Assembly: GCF_003952225.1 (NCBI RefSeq)
Contig: NZ_CP034437.1
Coordinates: forward strand, 2,786,501-2,850,500
Source: Paenibacillus albus
Lineage (GTDB): Bacteria > Bacillota > Bacilli > Paenibacillales > Paenibacillaceae
DNA: 64,000 nucleotides
Direction of reading: 5' to 3'
The position numbers and the translations under genes are program-made. Under the pieces are notes generated by a model. It did no database searches. It had not been told where the DNA came from and saw nothing but the letters and a program-made list of their open reading frames with translations. This document shows, one piece after another, positions 1-9,913 of this stretch (positions within the stretch are counted from its first letter, which is position 1; the number at the start of each line of letters is the position of its first letter).

Positions 1-1
1 G

Positions 2-490
2 CTTGATGATGGCAAAGATATTATCGATACGCCGGGGATCGTCTACTCTCACCGGATGACGGAGATCGTTCCGCGCGATGTGCTTGGCGCATTGCTGCCG
101 GATAAGCCGATCAAGTCGCTCGTGTATCAGCTGAACAGCGGTCAGACGCTGTTCGTCGGCGCGCTTGCGCGGTTTGATTTTATCGAAGGCGATCGTCAAT
201 CGTTCACCCTTTATGTCTCAAATGCATTGCAGGTGCACCGGACGAAGCTGGAGCGTGCAGATGATCTGTTCGCTGATCATAAAGGCGAGCTGCTGGCGCC
301 CCCGTCGAAGGAGCAGCTGGAAGAGATGCCGGCATGGACGCGTCACCGTCTGACGGTACGCCGCAATACGGAGACCGACTTGTTCATCTCTGGCCTCGGT
401 TGGATTCACGTAAATGGCGCAAGCGGCGCTCTCATCGACATTCATGTGCCGAAGGGCGTACGAGTGTTAATGCGCGATGCATTGATTTAG
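2..490 (+). CDS. yqeH: YqeH ribosome-biogenesis GTPase, C-terminal part (5' end outside window)
   Basis: The reading frame is open from base 2 and begins with residues containing the G3 motif DTPG (around base 29), so only the end of the GTPase domain and the C-terminal region are present. YqeH is a circularly permuted GTPase needed for 30S ribosomal subunit assembly. The identification rests on that motif and on position directly upstream of aroE and yhbY, as in Bacillus subtilis. The stop is at 488-490, and aroE starts 51 bases later, so the genes are probably one operon. Confidence 0.85.
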   Translation, partial: LDDGKDIIDTPGIVYSHRMTEIVPRDVLGALLPDKPIKSLVYQLNSGQTLFVGALARFDFIEGDRQSFTLYVSNALQVHRTKLERADDLFADHKGELLAPPSKEQLEEMPAWTRHRLTVRRNTETDLFISGLGWIHVNGASGALIDIHVPKGVRVLMRDALI

Positions 491-541
491 ACGGGTAAGT
501 CAGGGATCATCCATATGTTTAAGGGAGAGTGAACGTAAAGG

Positions 542-1408
542 ATGGGCAACAAGGTAGACAGCCATACGGTGTTATTCAGCGTCATCGGCGATCCGATCCG
601 GCATTCCAAATCGCCGATTATGATGAACCGGGCGTTCCGGGAAACGGGCATTAACGGAATCTACACCGCTTTTCATATAACGGCTGATCGGCTTGGGGAT
701 TTCGTAGCTGGCGTTCGTGCGATGGGCATTCGCGGCGTGAACGTCACGATTCCGCACAAGCTCGACATTATGCCGCTGCTTGACGAGATCGACGAAAGCG
801 CGCAAGTGATTGGCGCGGTCAACACGATCGTGAACACAGGCGGTCACTTGAAAGGCTACAATACAGACGGCATCGGCTATGTCCGGTCGCTAAAAGAAGA
901 AGCGAAGTCTGATCTTGCAGGCTCTCATGTGCTCATCATCGGCGCCGGCGGAGCGACAAGAGGCATTCTCTATGCGCTCGCTCGCGAAGGCGTCGCATCC
1001 GTTACGATCTCGAACCGCACCGTTGCCCGCGCTGAAGAGCTGGCAGAAGCATTCCGCGGCCTTGTTCCGGTTATTCGGGCTATCGGCCAAGATGAACTGC
1101 AAGCGGCTTGCGGGCATAGTGATATTATTATTAATACGACGTCGCTCGGCATGTTCCCGAATGTGGAGGAGACGCCGATTGACAGCTCTTGGCTGAAGCC
1201 GGACACGGTCGCTAGCGATCTTATCTATAACCCGCTTACGACGCGTTTCCTTGCTGAAGCTAAGGAGAGAGGCTGCCGGATCCACGGCGGACTTGGCATG
1301 TTTATTTATCAAGGCGCATACGCCTTTGAATATTGGACGGGACAGCCTGCACCGGTAGAAGCGATGCGGGAGACGGTGCTTGAAGCGCTGCAGCAGTCCA
1401 AAAGCTAA
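542..1408 (+). CDS. aroE: Shikimate dehydrogenase (NADP+)
   Basis: A 288-residue protein of normal family length that reduces 3-dehydroshikimate to shikimate in aromatic amino acid synthesis. Visible motifs are the substrate-binding SKSP near residue 24, the catalytic-lysine segment NVTIPHK near residue 77, the dinucleotide-binding GAGGATRG near residue 136, NTTSLGM near residue 198, and the C-terminal GGLGMFIYQGA. It lies between yqeH and yhbY, the usual Bacillales order, with short gaps that suggest cotranscription. Confidence 0.95.
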   Translation: MGNKVDSHTVLFSVIGDPIRHSKSPIMMNRAFRETGINGIYTAFHITADRLGDFVAGVRAMGIRGVNVTIPHKLDIMPLLDEIDESAQVIGAVNTIVNTGGHLKGYNTDGIGYVRSLKEEAKSDLAGSHVLIIGAGGATRGILYALAREGVASVTISNRTVARAEELAEAFRGLVPVIRAIGQDELQAACGHSDIIINTTSLGMFPNVEETPIDSSWLKPDTVASDLIYNPLTTRFLAEAKERGCRIHGGLGMFIYQGAYAFEYWTGQPAPVEAMRETVLEALQQSKS

Positions 1409-1432
1409 ATTGACGAGAGAAGGAAATTTCAC

Positions 1433-1723
1433 ATGTTAACAGGTAAACAAAAGAGTCATCTGCGCTCGCTGGCGCACCATTTGAACCCGATTTTCCAAGT
1501 GGGTAAGGAAGGCAAGAACGAGAATCTGATTCGCCATATCGAAGAAGCGATCGAAACGCGCGAGCTGATCAAAATTTCCGTGCTCAACAACAGCATCGAA
1601 GACCCGAAAGAAGTAGGCGAATGGGTAGCTGAGGCATCAGGCTCGGAGCTGGTACAAGTCATAGGTAAAACCATTGTGCTGTACAAAGAAAGTAAAGATC
1701 ATAAGACGATTGAGCTGCCGTAA
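1433..1723 (+). CDS. yhbY: YhbY/YqeI family CRM-domain RNA-binding protein
   Basis: A 96-residue protein consisting of a single CRM domain. The typical start (LTGKQKSHLRSLAHHL) and the GKEG loop are visible near residues 2-27. The family associates with the large ribosomal subunit precursor and is thought to act in ribosome assembly. It follows aroE by 24 bases with an AGGAA ribosome-binding site, and is the last gene before a gap of about 400 bases. Confidence 0.92.
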   Translation: MLTGKQKSHLRSLAHHLNPIFQVGKEGKNENLIRHIEEAIETRELIKISVLNNSIEDPKEVGEWVAEASGSELVQVIGKTIVLYKESKDHKTIELP

Positions 1724-2135
1724 GGGGCTCTTCGCATCCACCACTTCGGGCTAACGAACCGTACAGTGCTTATTGGGCGGATTAGGGCTTGTTTATTCGG
1801 CTAACGAACTGTGGGCGCTCTATTGTCTCGATTTTGCCATTGAAAGGGTTCAAATTCGAAGAATAACGTCACCTGAGTTCGTTAGAAGGGGAGCAGGGCT
1901 GCTCCGGTTTGTTGCATTAAACGGAATTCTCATAAAAAGGAGTGCAAGTGCAGGGAATGTCCCTGAAGAGTTTACGTGCTGCCTTTGATAAGGTGTTATA
2001 TCCGTAAAATCTAATCAGATAAAGAACACCGAATCAACAGTAGCCGTAAGGGATATTCCCGGAGCGAAGCAGCACTACTTTTCATAGGAAAAAGATCTGC
2101 TCGGTTCTATAAATGTTCGCTCAGCGAGAGGAGAC
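1724..2135. repeat. Intergenic gap with degenerate CTAACGAAC repeats
   Basis: No convincing gene is seen. The stretch has three related copies of a short motif: GGCTAACGAAC near 1750 and 1799, and the inverted form GAGTTCGTTAG near 1874. The overlapping 71-codon reading frame has no ribosome-binding site and runs through these repeats, so it is not called. A similar repeat family occurs in the gap at 59456-59690. These may be dispersed intergenic repeats of this genome. Confidence 0.4.
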
Positions 2136-2732
2136 ATGACCTTGATTAAAGTCGGTTTTATGGGCGGCACGTTCGATCCCATTCATTATGGCCATCTGCT
2201 CGCTGCCGAATCAGCGCGTGAAGCATGCGGCTTAGACGAAGTTTGGTTTGTTCCTGCCGGCCATCCGCCGCTCAAGGAAAAAGGACCTCAAGCTGACGGG
2301 CAGACCCGGCTTGAGATGGTGTATCGTGCGATAGATTTTCAGCCGCATTTTCGCGCAATGGATACGGAGCTGGAGCGTGAAGGCACCAGCTACACCATTG
2401 ATACGATTAAAGAATTGAATGAACAGTACCCAGGGCGAGAGTTCAGCATTATTATCGGCTCGGACCGCGTGAACGATCTGCCGAAGTGGCACAACATTCA
2501 GGAGCTGGCGCAGCTGGCACGCTTCATCGGCGTCACGCGCGGTGGTGAGGACATGGAAATTGATGAGCTGCCGGAGTACCTCAAGGACAGATTGACCGTC
2601 GTGAAGATGCCGCTCTTTGAGCTGTCTTCAACGGTTATCAAAGAGCGTGTCGCAGCAGGCCACTCCATTCGGTTCCTCGTACCGGAGAAAGTCTATTCGT
2701 TTATTCGAAGGAATGAACTCTATGAATCGTGA
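2136..2732 (+). CDS. nadD: Nicotinate-nucleotide adenylyltransferase
   Basis: A 198-residue enzyme that adenylates nicotinic acid mononucleotide in NAD synthesis. The nucleotidyltransferase signature GGTFDPIHYGHL is at residues 10-21, and the late motif SSTVIKERV (ISSTxIR type) is near residue 163. The start ATG has GAGAGGAG upstream. The 3' end overlaps yqeK, as in other Bacillales. Confidence 0.95.
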   Translation: MTLIKVGFMGGTFDPIHYGHLLAAESAREACGLDEVWFVPAGHPPLKEKGPQADGQTRLEMVYRAIDFQPHFRAMDTELEREGTSYTIDTIKELNEQYPGREFSIIIGSDRVNDLPKWHNIQELAQLARFIGVTRGGEDMEIDELPEYLKDRLTVVKMPLFELSSTVIKERVAAGHSIRFLVPEKVYSFIRRNELYES

Positions 2733-3297
2733 TAAGCTGATGGCTTCGGTCAAAGGGGAAATGCCAGAGCGAAGATGGACGCATACGCTCGGCGTGATGG
2801 AGACGTCGGTTCTGCTGGCGGAGAGATTCGGCTGTGATCCGGTTCGCGCTGAGCTGGCTGCGATTCTGCATGATGTTGCAAAATATTGGCCGACCTCGCG
2901 GATGGAGACGATTATTCGGGAGGAAGGGCTTCCGAGCGACTTGCTTGATTACGATAAAGAGCTGTGGCATGCGCCGGTCGGAGCTTTCGTTGCAGCACGA
3001 GATTACGGCATCGAAGACATAGAAGTGCTTGATGCAATTAGATACCACACCTCCGGTCGCGAGCGAATGACGTTGATGGACAAAATCGTTTGTCTCGCCG
3101 ATTATATGGAGCCTGGCCGTGATTTTCCAGGTGTGGATAAAATAAGAGTAATAGCCGAGCATAGTGTGGAAAAGGCGCTTATTGCAGGGTTTGATTCAAC
3201 GATTTCATACTTGCTTCTGCAGGAAAAGCGGATATATCCGCTGACTGTTGCAGCACGGAATGATTTAATACTACAAGTACGGGAGGCTGAGCAATGA
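2722..3297 (+). CDS. yqeK: YqeK HD-domain hydrolase (symmetrical Ap4A hydrolase family)
   Basis: A 191-residue HD-superfamily protein. HTLGVMETS and ILHDVAKYW give the metal-binding H and HD residues. HAPVGAFVA and RYHTSGRERMTLMDKIVCLADYMEPGR follow, typical of YqeK. Members hydrolyse diadenosine tetraphosphate symmetrically. ATG 2722 is preferred over the longer upstream frame because GAAGGA precedes it at good spacing and the longer version would run far into nadD. Confidence 0.92.
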   Translation: MNRDKLMASVKGEMPERRWTHTLGVMETSVLLAERFGCDPVRAELAAILHDVAKYWPTSRMETIIREEGLPSDLLDYDKELWHAPVGAFVAARDYGIEDIEVLDAIRYHTSGRERMTLMDKIVCLADYMEPGRDFPGVDKIRVIAEHSVEKALIAGFDSTISYLLLQEKRIYPLTVAARNDLILQVREAEQ

Positions 3298-3641
3298 CAG
3301 TAACTTCAGAGGAGCTTCTGAAAGCCGTCGTAGCAGCGGCGGAAGATAAAAAAGCGCATAACGTGGTGGCGCTGGATTTGAAGAACATCTCGCTTGTCGC
3401 GGACTATTTTGTCATCTGTCACGGTAATTCGGATACACAGGTGCAGGCGATTGCAACTGAAATCCGCAAACAGGCAGAGGCGCGGGGCGCAAGGCTGCGC
3501 GGCATCGAAGGTGCCGATACATGCAGATGGGTGCTTGTTGACATCGGCGACGTTGTTGTACACATCTTCCATCGCGAAGAGCGCGAATATTATAACATCG
3601 AACGTCTATGGTCCGATGCGAAGGTCGTGGAATTAGCATGA
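3294..3641 (+). CDS. rsfS: Ribosomal silencing factor RsfS
   Basis: A 115-residue RsfS/Iojap-family protein. Family features include VALDLKNISLVADYFVICHGNS near residues 24-43, the segment RGIEGADTCRWVLVDIGDVVVHIF, and the end EREYYNIERLWSDAK. RsfS binds ribosomal protein L14 and blocks subunit joining under starvation. It overlaps yqeK by four bases (ATGA), indicating translational coupling. Confidence 0.95.
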   Translation: MTVTSEELLKAVVAAAEDKKAHNVVALDLKNISLVADYFVICHGNSDTQVQAIATEIRKQAEARGARLRGIEGADTCRWVLVDIGDVVVHIFHREEREYYNIERLWSDAKVVELA

Positions 3642-4546
3642 GTCTCGTAGCAGGCACGATTCAGAATTTGAAGCTGGCGCGCGAAGTATCGCCGTATGGT
3701 TACTTTATGACGGATGGCGAGAACGAAGTGCTCATGCACTATACCGAGCTCGTCGGCCACCGCCCGCAGATTGGACAATTCTATGATGTCTTTCTATTCT
3801 TCGATTCCGAGGACCGCATCGCTGCGACGATGAAGAAGCCGCTTATCCAGCTCGGAGAAGTGGCTCGTCTTAGAGTGGCGGACATTCATCCGAAGATCGG
3901 TTCATTCCTTGAGATGGGACTTGGTCGGCAGCTGCTGCTGCCATTGTCCGAACAACCCGAGCTGAAGGAATTGCGTCCAAAAGTCGGTGATGAGGTGCAT
4001 GTTATCCTCGCGCATGACAAGATTGGCCGTCTCGTTGCGAAGGTAGCTTTCGAGGAAGAGCTGGCTGAGCTTGCTTTTCACGCACCATCCTCCTGGCATA
4101 ACACGTGGGTCGAAGGCTGGGTAACGAAGACATTGAAGATCGGCTCGTTCGTGATGGTTGACGGCGGCGTACTCGGCTTCGGAGCGTATGGCTTAATTCC
4201 AGCCGACGATCGGACCAGACTGCTTCGACTTGGCGAGCGCGTGAAAGCACGGGTAACGTTCGTTCGTGAGGACGGTCGCGTTAATCTGTCGATGCAGCAG
4301 CGCAAGGAAGTAGGCCGCATGGAAGATTCCGACCGGCTTCTGGCGTTCCTGAAAGAACGTCCGAATGGCGCAATGCCATACTCCGACGCTACTACAGCGG
4401 ACATTATCAAGCAGAAGTTCGGTATTAGCAAGAGCGCATTCAAGCGTGCACTTGGCAAGCTAATGCGCGACGGTATCGTAACGCAAGAGGGCAACTGGAC
4501 GAAGCTGACCGAGCAAGCTGCTGCTTCCGAGAAGCAGGAGGACTAA
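3638..4546 (+). CDS. CvfB/YitL-type S1 RNA-binding protein
   Basis: About 302 residues with tandem S1-like domains and a C-terminal winged helix (KFGISKSAFKRALGKLMRDGIVTQEG). This architecture fits the CvfB/YitL family of RNA-binding proteins. The start ATG 3638 overlaps the rsfS stop; the longer frame from 3608 lacks a better ribosome-binding site. Within the family CvfB influences virulence gene expression in Staphylococcus; the role here is unknown. The symbol is left blank because the ortholog name is not certain. Confidence 0.8.
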   Translation: MSLVAGTIQNLKLAREVSPYGYFMTDGENEVLMHYTELVGHRPQIGQFYDVFLFFDSEDRIAATMKKPLIQLGEVARLRVADIHPKIGSFLEMGLGRQLLLPLSEQPELKELRPKVGDEVHVILAHDKIGRLVAKVAFEEELAELAFHAPSSWHNTWVEGWVTKTLKIGSFVMVDGGVLGFGAYGLIPADDRTRLLRLGERVKARVTFVREDGRVNLSMQQRKEVGRMEDSDRLLAFLKERPNGAMPYSDATTADIIKQKFGISKSAFKRALGKLMRDGIVTQEGNWTKLTEQAAASEKQED

Positions 4547-4547
4547 C

Positions 4548-5315
4548 ATGGAAGCCTATCGGCAGTTTGCCACCGTCTATGATCGGCTGATGGCGGATAT
4601 GCCGTATCCAGAGTGGCTGGAGTTTGCGCAAAGCTGCTGGCAGCGATATGGGACGCCGCGCACCGTCGTTGATCTTGGCTGCGGGACAGGCAGCATCGCG
4701 ATTCCGCTCGCAAGGCAAGGGTTTCAAGTCTATGGAATTGACTTGTCCTCGGACATGCTGACGATCGGTCAGAGCAAGTGGGAGGATTCGGCGCGCAGCG
4801 GCGGACCGGCGCGAGGAACCGTTACGTGGCTGCAGCAGGATATGACGGAGTGGGAGCTTGGCGAACAAGTCGATTCGGTCATCTCCTTCTGTGATTGCGT
4901 GAACTACCTAACGGAAGAAGAGGATGTCGTTGCCGCGATTGAAGCGACTTATCGGGCATTGAAGCCCGGCGGCGTGTTTCTCTTCGATGTTCATTCGCCG
5001 GATACGCTTGAGCGCTACGCGAGCGAGCAGCCTTTTGTCCTTGATGAGCCGGATGTGGCGTACATATGGACGTGCGAGCTTGATGAAGAGCGGGTCGAAA
5101 TCGAGCATCAGCTGACGATTTTTGCACGCGAAGAGTCAAAGGGCAGCAGCTTCGCTCGTATTGAAGAAACACATGTGCAGCGTGCCTACGATGCAGCTTG
5201 GCTGCGGGAAGTGCTGATAGGCGCAGGCTTCGCACAGGTCGAGCTTTTTGCTGATTTCAAGCTGGAGCCGGCAGCAGATGATGCAGAGAGGCTGTTTTTT
5301 GCAGCGGTCAAGTGA
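4548..5315 (+). CDS. Class I SAM-dependent methyltransferase (YqeM-like)
   Basis: A 255-residue methyltransferase. The SAM-binding glycine motif VVDLGCGTGSIA is near residues 40-51, the acidic motif VYGIDLSSDML near residue 61, and an ALKPGGVFLFDVHS segment near residue 138. The position after rsfS matches yqeM of B. subtilis. The substrate is unknown. Only one base separates it from the preceding gene. Confidence 0.85.
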   Translation: MEAYRQFATVYDRLMADMPYPEWLEFAQSCWQRYGTPRTVVDLGCGTGSIAIPLARQGFQVYGIDLSSDMLTIGQSKWEDSARSGGPARGTVTWLQQDMTEWELGEQVDSVISFCDCVNYLTEEEDVVAAIEATYRALKPGGVFLFDVHSPDTLERYASEQPFVLDEPDVAYIWTCELDEERVEIEHQLTIFAREESKGSSFARIEETHVQRAYDAAWLREVLIGAGFAQVELFADFKLEPAADDAERLFFAAVK

Positions 5316-5343
5316 TAATCCTGTCAGTTTTAGGCGCTTTTCC

Positions 5344-5373
5344 TTGACATGGCATAAGCTGCTTATTTATAAT
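5344..5373 (+). promoter_or_regulatory. Promoter of the leuS T-box leader
   Basis: TTGACA at 5344-5349 and TATAAT at 5368-5373, with an 18-base spacer. It lies just upstream of the T-box leader and after the methyltransferase stop, so leuS probably has its own transcription unit. Confidence 0.7.
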
Positions 5374-5384
5374 CGAACTATCTA

Positions 5385-5655
5385 TTTTTATAAGGTGTTG
5401 AAGAGGAGCAGTAGCTTCAGCAGCGTCTGGATCAGAGAGCCGGCGGTAGGTGCAAGCCGGACCAGCGTGAAGTGAACTCGCCTTGGAGCCGCACGTGAAC
5501 TTTCCTCGTAGGAAATGCCAAGCGTGCCGTCTCGCCTGCGTTAAAGGCATAGAGTGAGCAGCGGTAAAGCATACCGCTAGCTAACTAGGGTGGTACCACG
5601 GGAGCATAATCCTCTCGTCCCTAGCGATTACGCTAGGGGCGGGAGTTTTTTTATT
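5385..5655 (+). promoter_or_regulatory. T-box riboswitch (leucine) upstream of leuS
   Basis: The leader has the hallmark T-box sequence AGGGTGGTACCACG at 5587-5600, followed by a terminator stem (5612-5645, CCCTAGCG/CGCTAGGG core) and a T run. Upstream, AGAGAGCCGGCGG (near 5436) and the segment GTGAACTCGCC (near 5475) resemble Stem I and its specifier loop. CTC there would be a leucine specifier codon, which fits the downstream gene. Uncharged tRNA-Leu should stabilise the antiterminator and raise leuS expression. Confidence 0.92.
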
Positions 5656-5700
5656 TTCTCGGCAAGTACAAGTTTGTATAGAGAATCGGGAGGCATATTT

Positions 5701-8142
5701 ATGACACAGGAGCGCCAAGAGCAGCAGGGTTATAACCCGCTCGTAATTGAGCCGAAATGGCAGCGTTATTGGGATGAGTCCAAAACGTTCAAAACGACAG
5801 AGGATGCAGGGAAGCCGAAGTTTTACGCACTCGACATGTTCCCTTATCCGTCCGGTGCAGGCTTGCACGTAGGCCATCCGGAAGGCTACACAGCAACAGA
5901 TATCGTATCGCGTTATAAGAGAATGCGCGGCTTCAACGTCCTTCACCCGATGGGCTGGGACGCGTTCGGCTTGCCGGCGGAGCAGCACGCTCTGGATACA
6001 GGCGAGCATCCGCGTGAAATTACGGTCAAGAACATTAACAATTTCCGCCGCCAGATCAAGTCGCTCGGCTTCTCGTACGACTGGGATCGCGAGTTCAGCA
6101 CGACGGACCCGGATTACTACAAATGGACGCAATGGATCTTCATCCAGCTGTTCAATAAAGGTCTTGCTTATGTAGCTGAAGTACCAGTTAACTGGTGTCC
6201 AGCGCTTGGAACGGTCCTTGCGAACGAAGAGGTTATAAACGGCCTCAGCGAGCGCGGCAACCATCCGGTAATCCGCAAGCCGATGCGCCAATGGGTGCTT
6301 CGCATTACGGAATATGCAGAGCGTCTGCTTGAAGATTTGGAAGAGCTGGACTGGACAGAAAGCATTAAAGATATGCAGCGCAACTGGATCGGCAAATCGA
6401 AGGGTGCAGAAGTGACTTTCGCAATCGACGGTCACGATGCTTCGCTTGTTGTGTTCACTACGCGCCCGGATACGCTGTTCGGTGCTTCGTACTGCGTACT
6501 TGCTCCTGAGCATGAACTGGTTGATGCAATTACGACTGAAGCGCAGCGCGCTGCAATTAAGGATTACCAAGAGACGGCTGCACGCAAGAGTGATCTGGAG
6601 CGTACAGACCTGAATAAAGACAAGAGCGGCGTATTCACAGGCGCATATGCAGTTAATCCAGTAAACGGTGCGCTTGTGCCGATCTGGATTGCGGATTACG
6701 TGCTTGCGGGTTACGGAACAGGCGCAATTATGGCGGTTCCAGGTCATGACGAGCGCGACTGGGAATTTGCGAAGCAGTTCAATTTGCCAATCGTCGAAGT
6801 CGTTTCCGGCGGCGACGTGAACGAAGCTGCTTATGCTGGCGACGGTGCACATGTGAACTCCGGTTTCTTGAACGGGCTTAGCAACGAAGAAGCAATTGCG
6901 CGTGCCATTGAATGGCTCGAAGCAGAAGGCAAAGGCCAAGGCAAGGTGACATACCGTCTGCGCGATTGGCTCTTCAGCCGCCAACGTTACTGGGGAGAGC
7001 CGATTCCGATTCTCCACTTGGAAGATGGCACAATGAAGCCGGTTCCTGATGATCAATTGCCGCTCTTGCTGCCGGACGTGGAACAAATCAAGCCATCCGG
7101 AACAGGCGAGTCACCGCTTGCTAATGTAACTGAGTGGGTTGAGACGGTAGATCCTGAGACGGGCATGAAAGCTCGCCGCGAGACGAACACGATGCCGCAA
7201 TGGGCTGGAAGCTGCTGGTACTACCTGCGCTTTATTGATCCGCATAACGATAAGGAGCTGTGCTCCAAAGAGAAGCAGAAGGAATGGCTGCCGGTTGACC
7301 TCTACATCGGCGGCGCTGAGCATGCGGTGCTTCACCTGTTGTATGCTCGCTTCTGGCACAAAGTGCTCTACGATATCGGCGTAGTCGATACGAAAGAGCC
7401 GTTCTACAAGCTCGTGAACCAAGGTATGATCCTTGGCACGAACAATGAGAAGATGAGTAAGTCGCGCGGAAACGTCATCAACCCGGACGATATCGTGAAT
7501 GTGTACGGAGCAGATACACTGCGTATGTACGAAATGTTCATGGGTCCACTTGAGGCGACGAAGCCATGGAATACGAACGGTGTAGAAGGCATGTACCGCT
7601 TCCTCGGCCGTGTATGGCGTCTATTCATTGGCGAGAACGGTGAGTTGTCGGAGAAAATCGGCCAAGGTGAAGGTTCCGAGGCGTTCAAGCGCACTTGGCA
7701 CCGCACAGTGAAGAAAGTGACAGACGATTACGAGAATCTGCGCTTTAACACTGCGATCAGCCAATTGATGATCTTCGTCAACGACGCATACAAAGCGGAA
7801 ACGCTGCCTCGTGAAGCGATGGAGAGCTTCGTACAGATGCTGTCGCCGCTTGCGCCGCATATTACGGAAGAGCTGTGGTCGAAGCTGGGCCGTACCGATT
7901 CGCTCACTTATGCAGCTTGGCCGACTTATGAAGAGAAGTTTACGGTTGACCAAGAGGTTGAAATCGTCGTTCAGGTGAACGGCAAAATTATCGATCGAAT
8001 CTCGATCGCTGCCGATACAGATGAAGCAGAGATGGAGCGCATTGCGAAGGAGTCGGAGAAAGTCGCTGAAGCGATTGCTGGCAAAACCGTTCGCAAGCTG
8101 ATCGTTGTTAAAGGCAAGCTCGTTAACATCGTTGTCGGCTAA
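5701..8142 (+). CDS. leuS: Leucyl-tRNA synthetase
   Basis: An 813-residue class Ia synthetase that charges tRNA-Leu. Visible are the HIGH-type motif [12 protein letters not shown] near residue 50, the editing-domain threonine-rich segment (TTRPDTLFG near residue 251), the KMSKS loop ([12 protein letters not shown] near residue 585), and a C-terminal anticodon-binding region. ATG 5701 has GGGAGGCAT upstream and gives the expected N terminus; the longer frame would run into the T-box leader. Confidence 0.97.
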   Translation: MTQERQEQQGYNPLVIEPKWQRYWDESKTFKTTEDAGKPKFYALDMFPYPSGAGLHVGHPEGYTATDIVSRYKRMRGFNVLHPMGWDAFGLPAEQHALDTGEHPREITVKNINNFRRQIKSLGFSYDWDREFSTTDPDYYKWTQWIFIQLFNKGLAYVAEVPVNWCPALGTVLANEEVINGLSERGNHPVIRKPMRQWVLRITEYAERLLEDLEELDWTESIKDMQRNWIGKSKGAEVTFAIDGHDASLVVFTTRPDTLFGASYCVLAPEHELVDAITTEAQRAAIKDYQETAARKSDLERTDLNKDKSGVFTGAYAVNPVNGALVPIWIADYVLAGYGTGAIMAVPGHDERDWEFAKQFNLPIVEVVSGGDVNEAAYAGDGAHVNSGFLNGLSNEEAIARAIEWLEAEGKGQGKVTYRLRDWLFSRQRYWGEPIPILHLEDGTMKPVPDDQLPLLLPDVEQIKPSGTGESPLANVTEWVETVDPETGMKARRETNTMPQWAGSCWYYLRFIDPHNDKELCSKEKQKEWLPVDLYIGGAEHAVLHLLYARFWHKVLYDIGVVDTKEPFYKLVNQGMILGTNNEKMSKSRGNVINPDDIVNVYGADTLRMYEMFMGPLEATKPWNTNGVEGMYRFLGRVWRLFIGENGELSEKIGQGEGSEAFKRTWHRTVKKVTDDYENLRFNTAISQLMIFVNDAYKAETLPREAMESFVQMLSPLAPHITEELWSKLGRTDSLTYAAWPTYEEKFTVDQEVEIVVQVNGKIIDRISIAADTDEAEMERIAKESEKVAEAIAGKTVRKLIVVKGKLVNIVVG

Positions 8143-8166
8143 AGGCTGATGAAAAGTTGACATAAA

Positions 8167-8222
8167 AAAGAGGTGAACGACCTCTTGGCGCAAAGCATGC
8201 GCTAAGGGCCGTTCACCTCTTT
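8167..8222. terminator. Bidirectional terminator between leuS and comER
   Basis: AAAGAGGTGAACG at 8167-8179 pairs with CGTTCACCTCTTT at 8210-8222. Runs of A and T on either side let it act for both converging genes. It includes the last codons of comER. Confidence 0.75.
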
Positions 8223-9041
8223 GCCGTATAAAGAGACGGAGACGCGCTCCAGATCCTCTTCGTATTTGGCATGTGTGACGCGGATAAGTCTATTGAACAC
8301 ACAATCGAGCTCATTGTTCAGCAGGGCAATGGCTTGCGCTGTTATTCCGCCTGGTACGCATACGCGGCTTTGGAGCTCCTCTGGCGTCATCCCGCCTGCT
8401 GTGAGCAGTTGGCCTGTGCCAAGGAGCATCTCGGAAGCAATGACTCGCGCCTGATCGCGGGGGAGGCCGGTTTCCTCAACGGCTGCGTCGATAAATCGCT
8501 GCAGGAGGAAAGCCATAATTGCAGGACCGCAGCTTGAGAGATCCGAAACGACACGCTGATGCTGTTCATCAATCGGGAGCGGCTCGCTGATATAAGAGAG
8601 CAGGCCGTTCAGACGGATGATGTCGGCATCGGTCATCCGGTTGCCGTACATGCACAAGGTGACGCCACTGCACATGTTGTTGGTAATGCTCGGGATGACT
8701 TTAGCGATTTTGCAATTGAGCGCATCTTCGAGTTGTTCTAGCAGCACGGGGCTAGTAATGGAGATGACGAGCTGGTGCGGCAGGACGACGTCCCGAATTT
8801 GGTCCAGCACTGCCTTGAACTCCATCGGCTTAATACATAGAAAGATCACATCTTGATCGATGACCGCATCGCGATTTGAAGGGACAGCTTGCAGGCCGGG
8901 ATGGCGGTCGGCTAGTGCAATTGCTTTTGAATAAGTGCGGTTGCTGGCGGTTATTTGCGATGGCTTCAGCGCTCCCGAACCGATAAACGTGTCGATGAGC
9001 AAGCTGCCCATGCTTCCAATCCCGATAAACCCGACATTCAT
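8202..9041 (-). CDS. comER: ComER, pyrroline-5-carboxylate reductase-like protein
   Basis: A 279-residue protein with an N-terminal NAD(P)-binding motif, GFIGIGSMG (residues 4-12), and the P5C reductase C-terminal dimerisation domain (VSDLSSCGPAIMAF, then LLGTGQLL and VCVPGGITAQAI). It lies divergent from comEA, exactly the position of comER in Bacillales. A proline-synthesis role is possible from the fold, but the context favours the comER identity, whose function is poorly defined. GGAGGGAT precedes the start. Confidence 0.9.
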   Translation of the reverse strand: MNVGFIGIGSMGSLLIDTFIGSGALKPSQITASNRTYSKAIALADRHPGLQAVPSNRDAVIDQDVIFLCIKPMEFKAVLDQIRDVVLPHQLVISITSPVLLEQLEDALNCKIAKVIPSITNNMCSGVTLCMYGNRMTDADIIRLNGLLSYISEPLPIDEQHQRVVSDLSSCGPAIMAFLLQRFIDAAVEETGLPRDQARVIASEMLLGTGQLLTAGGMTPEELQSRVCVPGGITAQAIALLNNELDCVFNRLIRVTHAKYEEDLERVSVSLYGKEVNGP

Positions 9042-9234
9042 CGCAATCCCTCCTCAAGGCGCCAATCGTTTCAAGAAACGAAGCGCAGCTTTCAGCACAA
9101 TATGTTCATGGGGCTAAACAGGCAAAACATAAGTAGTTCGATCTATCGCTCTTACTACGGTATGCAAGGCGGCAAGGCCAACATGACCGAATGGAGCATA
9201 AAAAAGATTTTGTCAGTTGAAGGAGGCCTATTTT

Positions 9235-9825
9235 ATGGCGAGTGTTAAGAATAATCCGCAGAAGCTGCTTATCATCGGACTGCTCGTAGCTGCGGCCGTG
9301 CTGGTGTGTACCGCGTTGTATCGACCGGAGGGCAATTCGCAGCCTGGCTGGGTGCCGGTCAATGAACAGGTCGAACGCGCGTTGGGATCGCAGGAGCAGG
9401 AGCAGGAGCAGGTAAAAGCGCTAGGGCAAGGGCAAGCGGCATCAGTTGGAGCAGTTGTTGGCGAGAAGAAGGAGCCTGTTGAAGTAAGTTCGGCAGACGG
9501 TGTTAGTGCGAGTAAAGGGGCAGGTGCTGGTGCGGAAGCTGCTGCGAAATCTGCGACAAATTCAACTGTGAGTGCGCCGGATGCAGCATTGGTGGGTAAT
9601 GCCACACCACCTCCGTCGGACACGGAGGGCAAGGTCGATATTAATCATGCTACGGTGGAACAGCTGGACACGCTTCCGGGTATCGGTGCATCGAAGGCGA
9701 AGGCTATTGCAGCGGATCGCGAACAAAATGGATTGTATCATAACGCTGATGATTTGCTCCGAGTAAAGGGAATTGGACCAAAGCTGCTTGCGAAGCTGAA
9801 GTCTTTCATTGTTCTGCAGCCCTGA
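9235..9825 (+). CDS. comEA: ComEA, competence DNA receptor
   Basis: A 196-residue membrane-anchored protein with one N-terminal TM helix (LLIIGLLVAAAVLVCTAL), a long Gly/Ala/Gln-rich linker, and two helix-hairpin-helix motifs at the C terminus (LDTLPGIGASKAKAI and LLRVKGIGPKLLAKL). ComEA binds double-stranded DNA outside the membrane and hands it to ComEC. ATG 9235 follows AAGGAGGCC. The linker looks low-complexity (QEQEQEQ, GAGAGAEAAAKS). Confidence 0.95.
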   Translation: MASVKNNPQKLLIIGLLVAAAVLVCTALYRPEGNSQPGWVPVNEQVERALGSQEQEQEQVKALGQGQAASVGAVVGEKKEPVEVSSADGVSASKGAGAGAEAAAKSATNSTVSAPDAALVGNATPPPSDTEGKVDINHATVEQLDTLPGIGASKAKAIAADREQNGLYHNADDLLRVKGIGPKLLAKLKSFIVLQP

Positions 9826-9913
9826 TTATGCGACAATAGAAAGAATTAGCTTACTAATGATCATACGTTTTTGAGCCCGTACATGTGCTAACTAGGGAGG
9901 CAGACGAGTAGAA

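Noticed and set aside
1773..1988. 71-residue frame downstream of yhbY
   Set aside because: No ribosome-binding site, and it runs through intergenic repeats.
5581..7086. 501-residue frame on the minus strand
   Set aside because: It lies opposite leuS and the T-box leader, has no ribosome-binding site and no recognisable protein; a shadow frame of a conserved gene.
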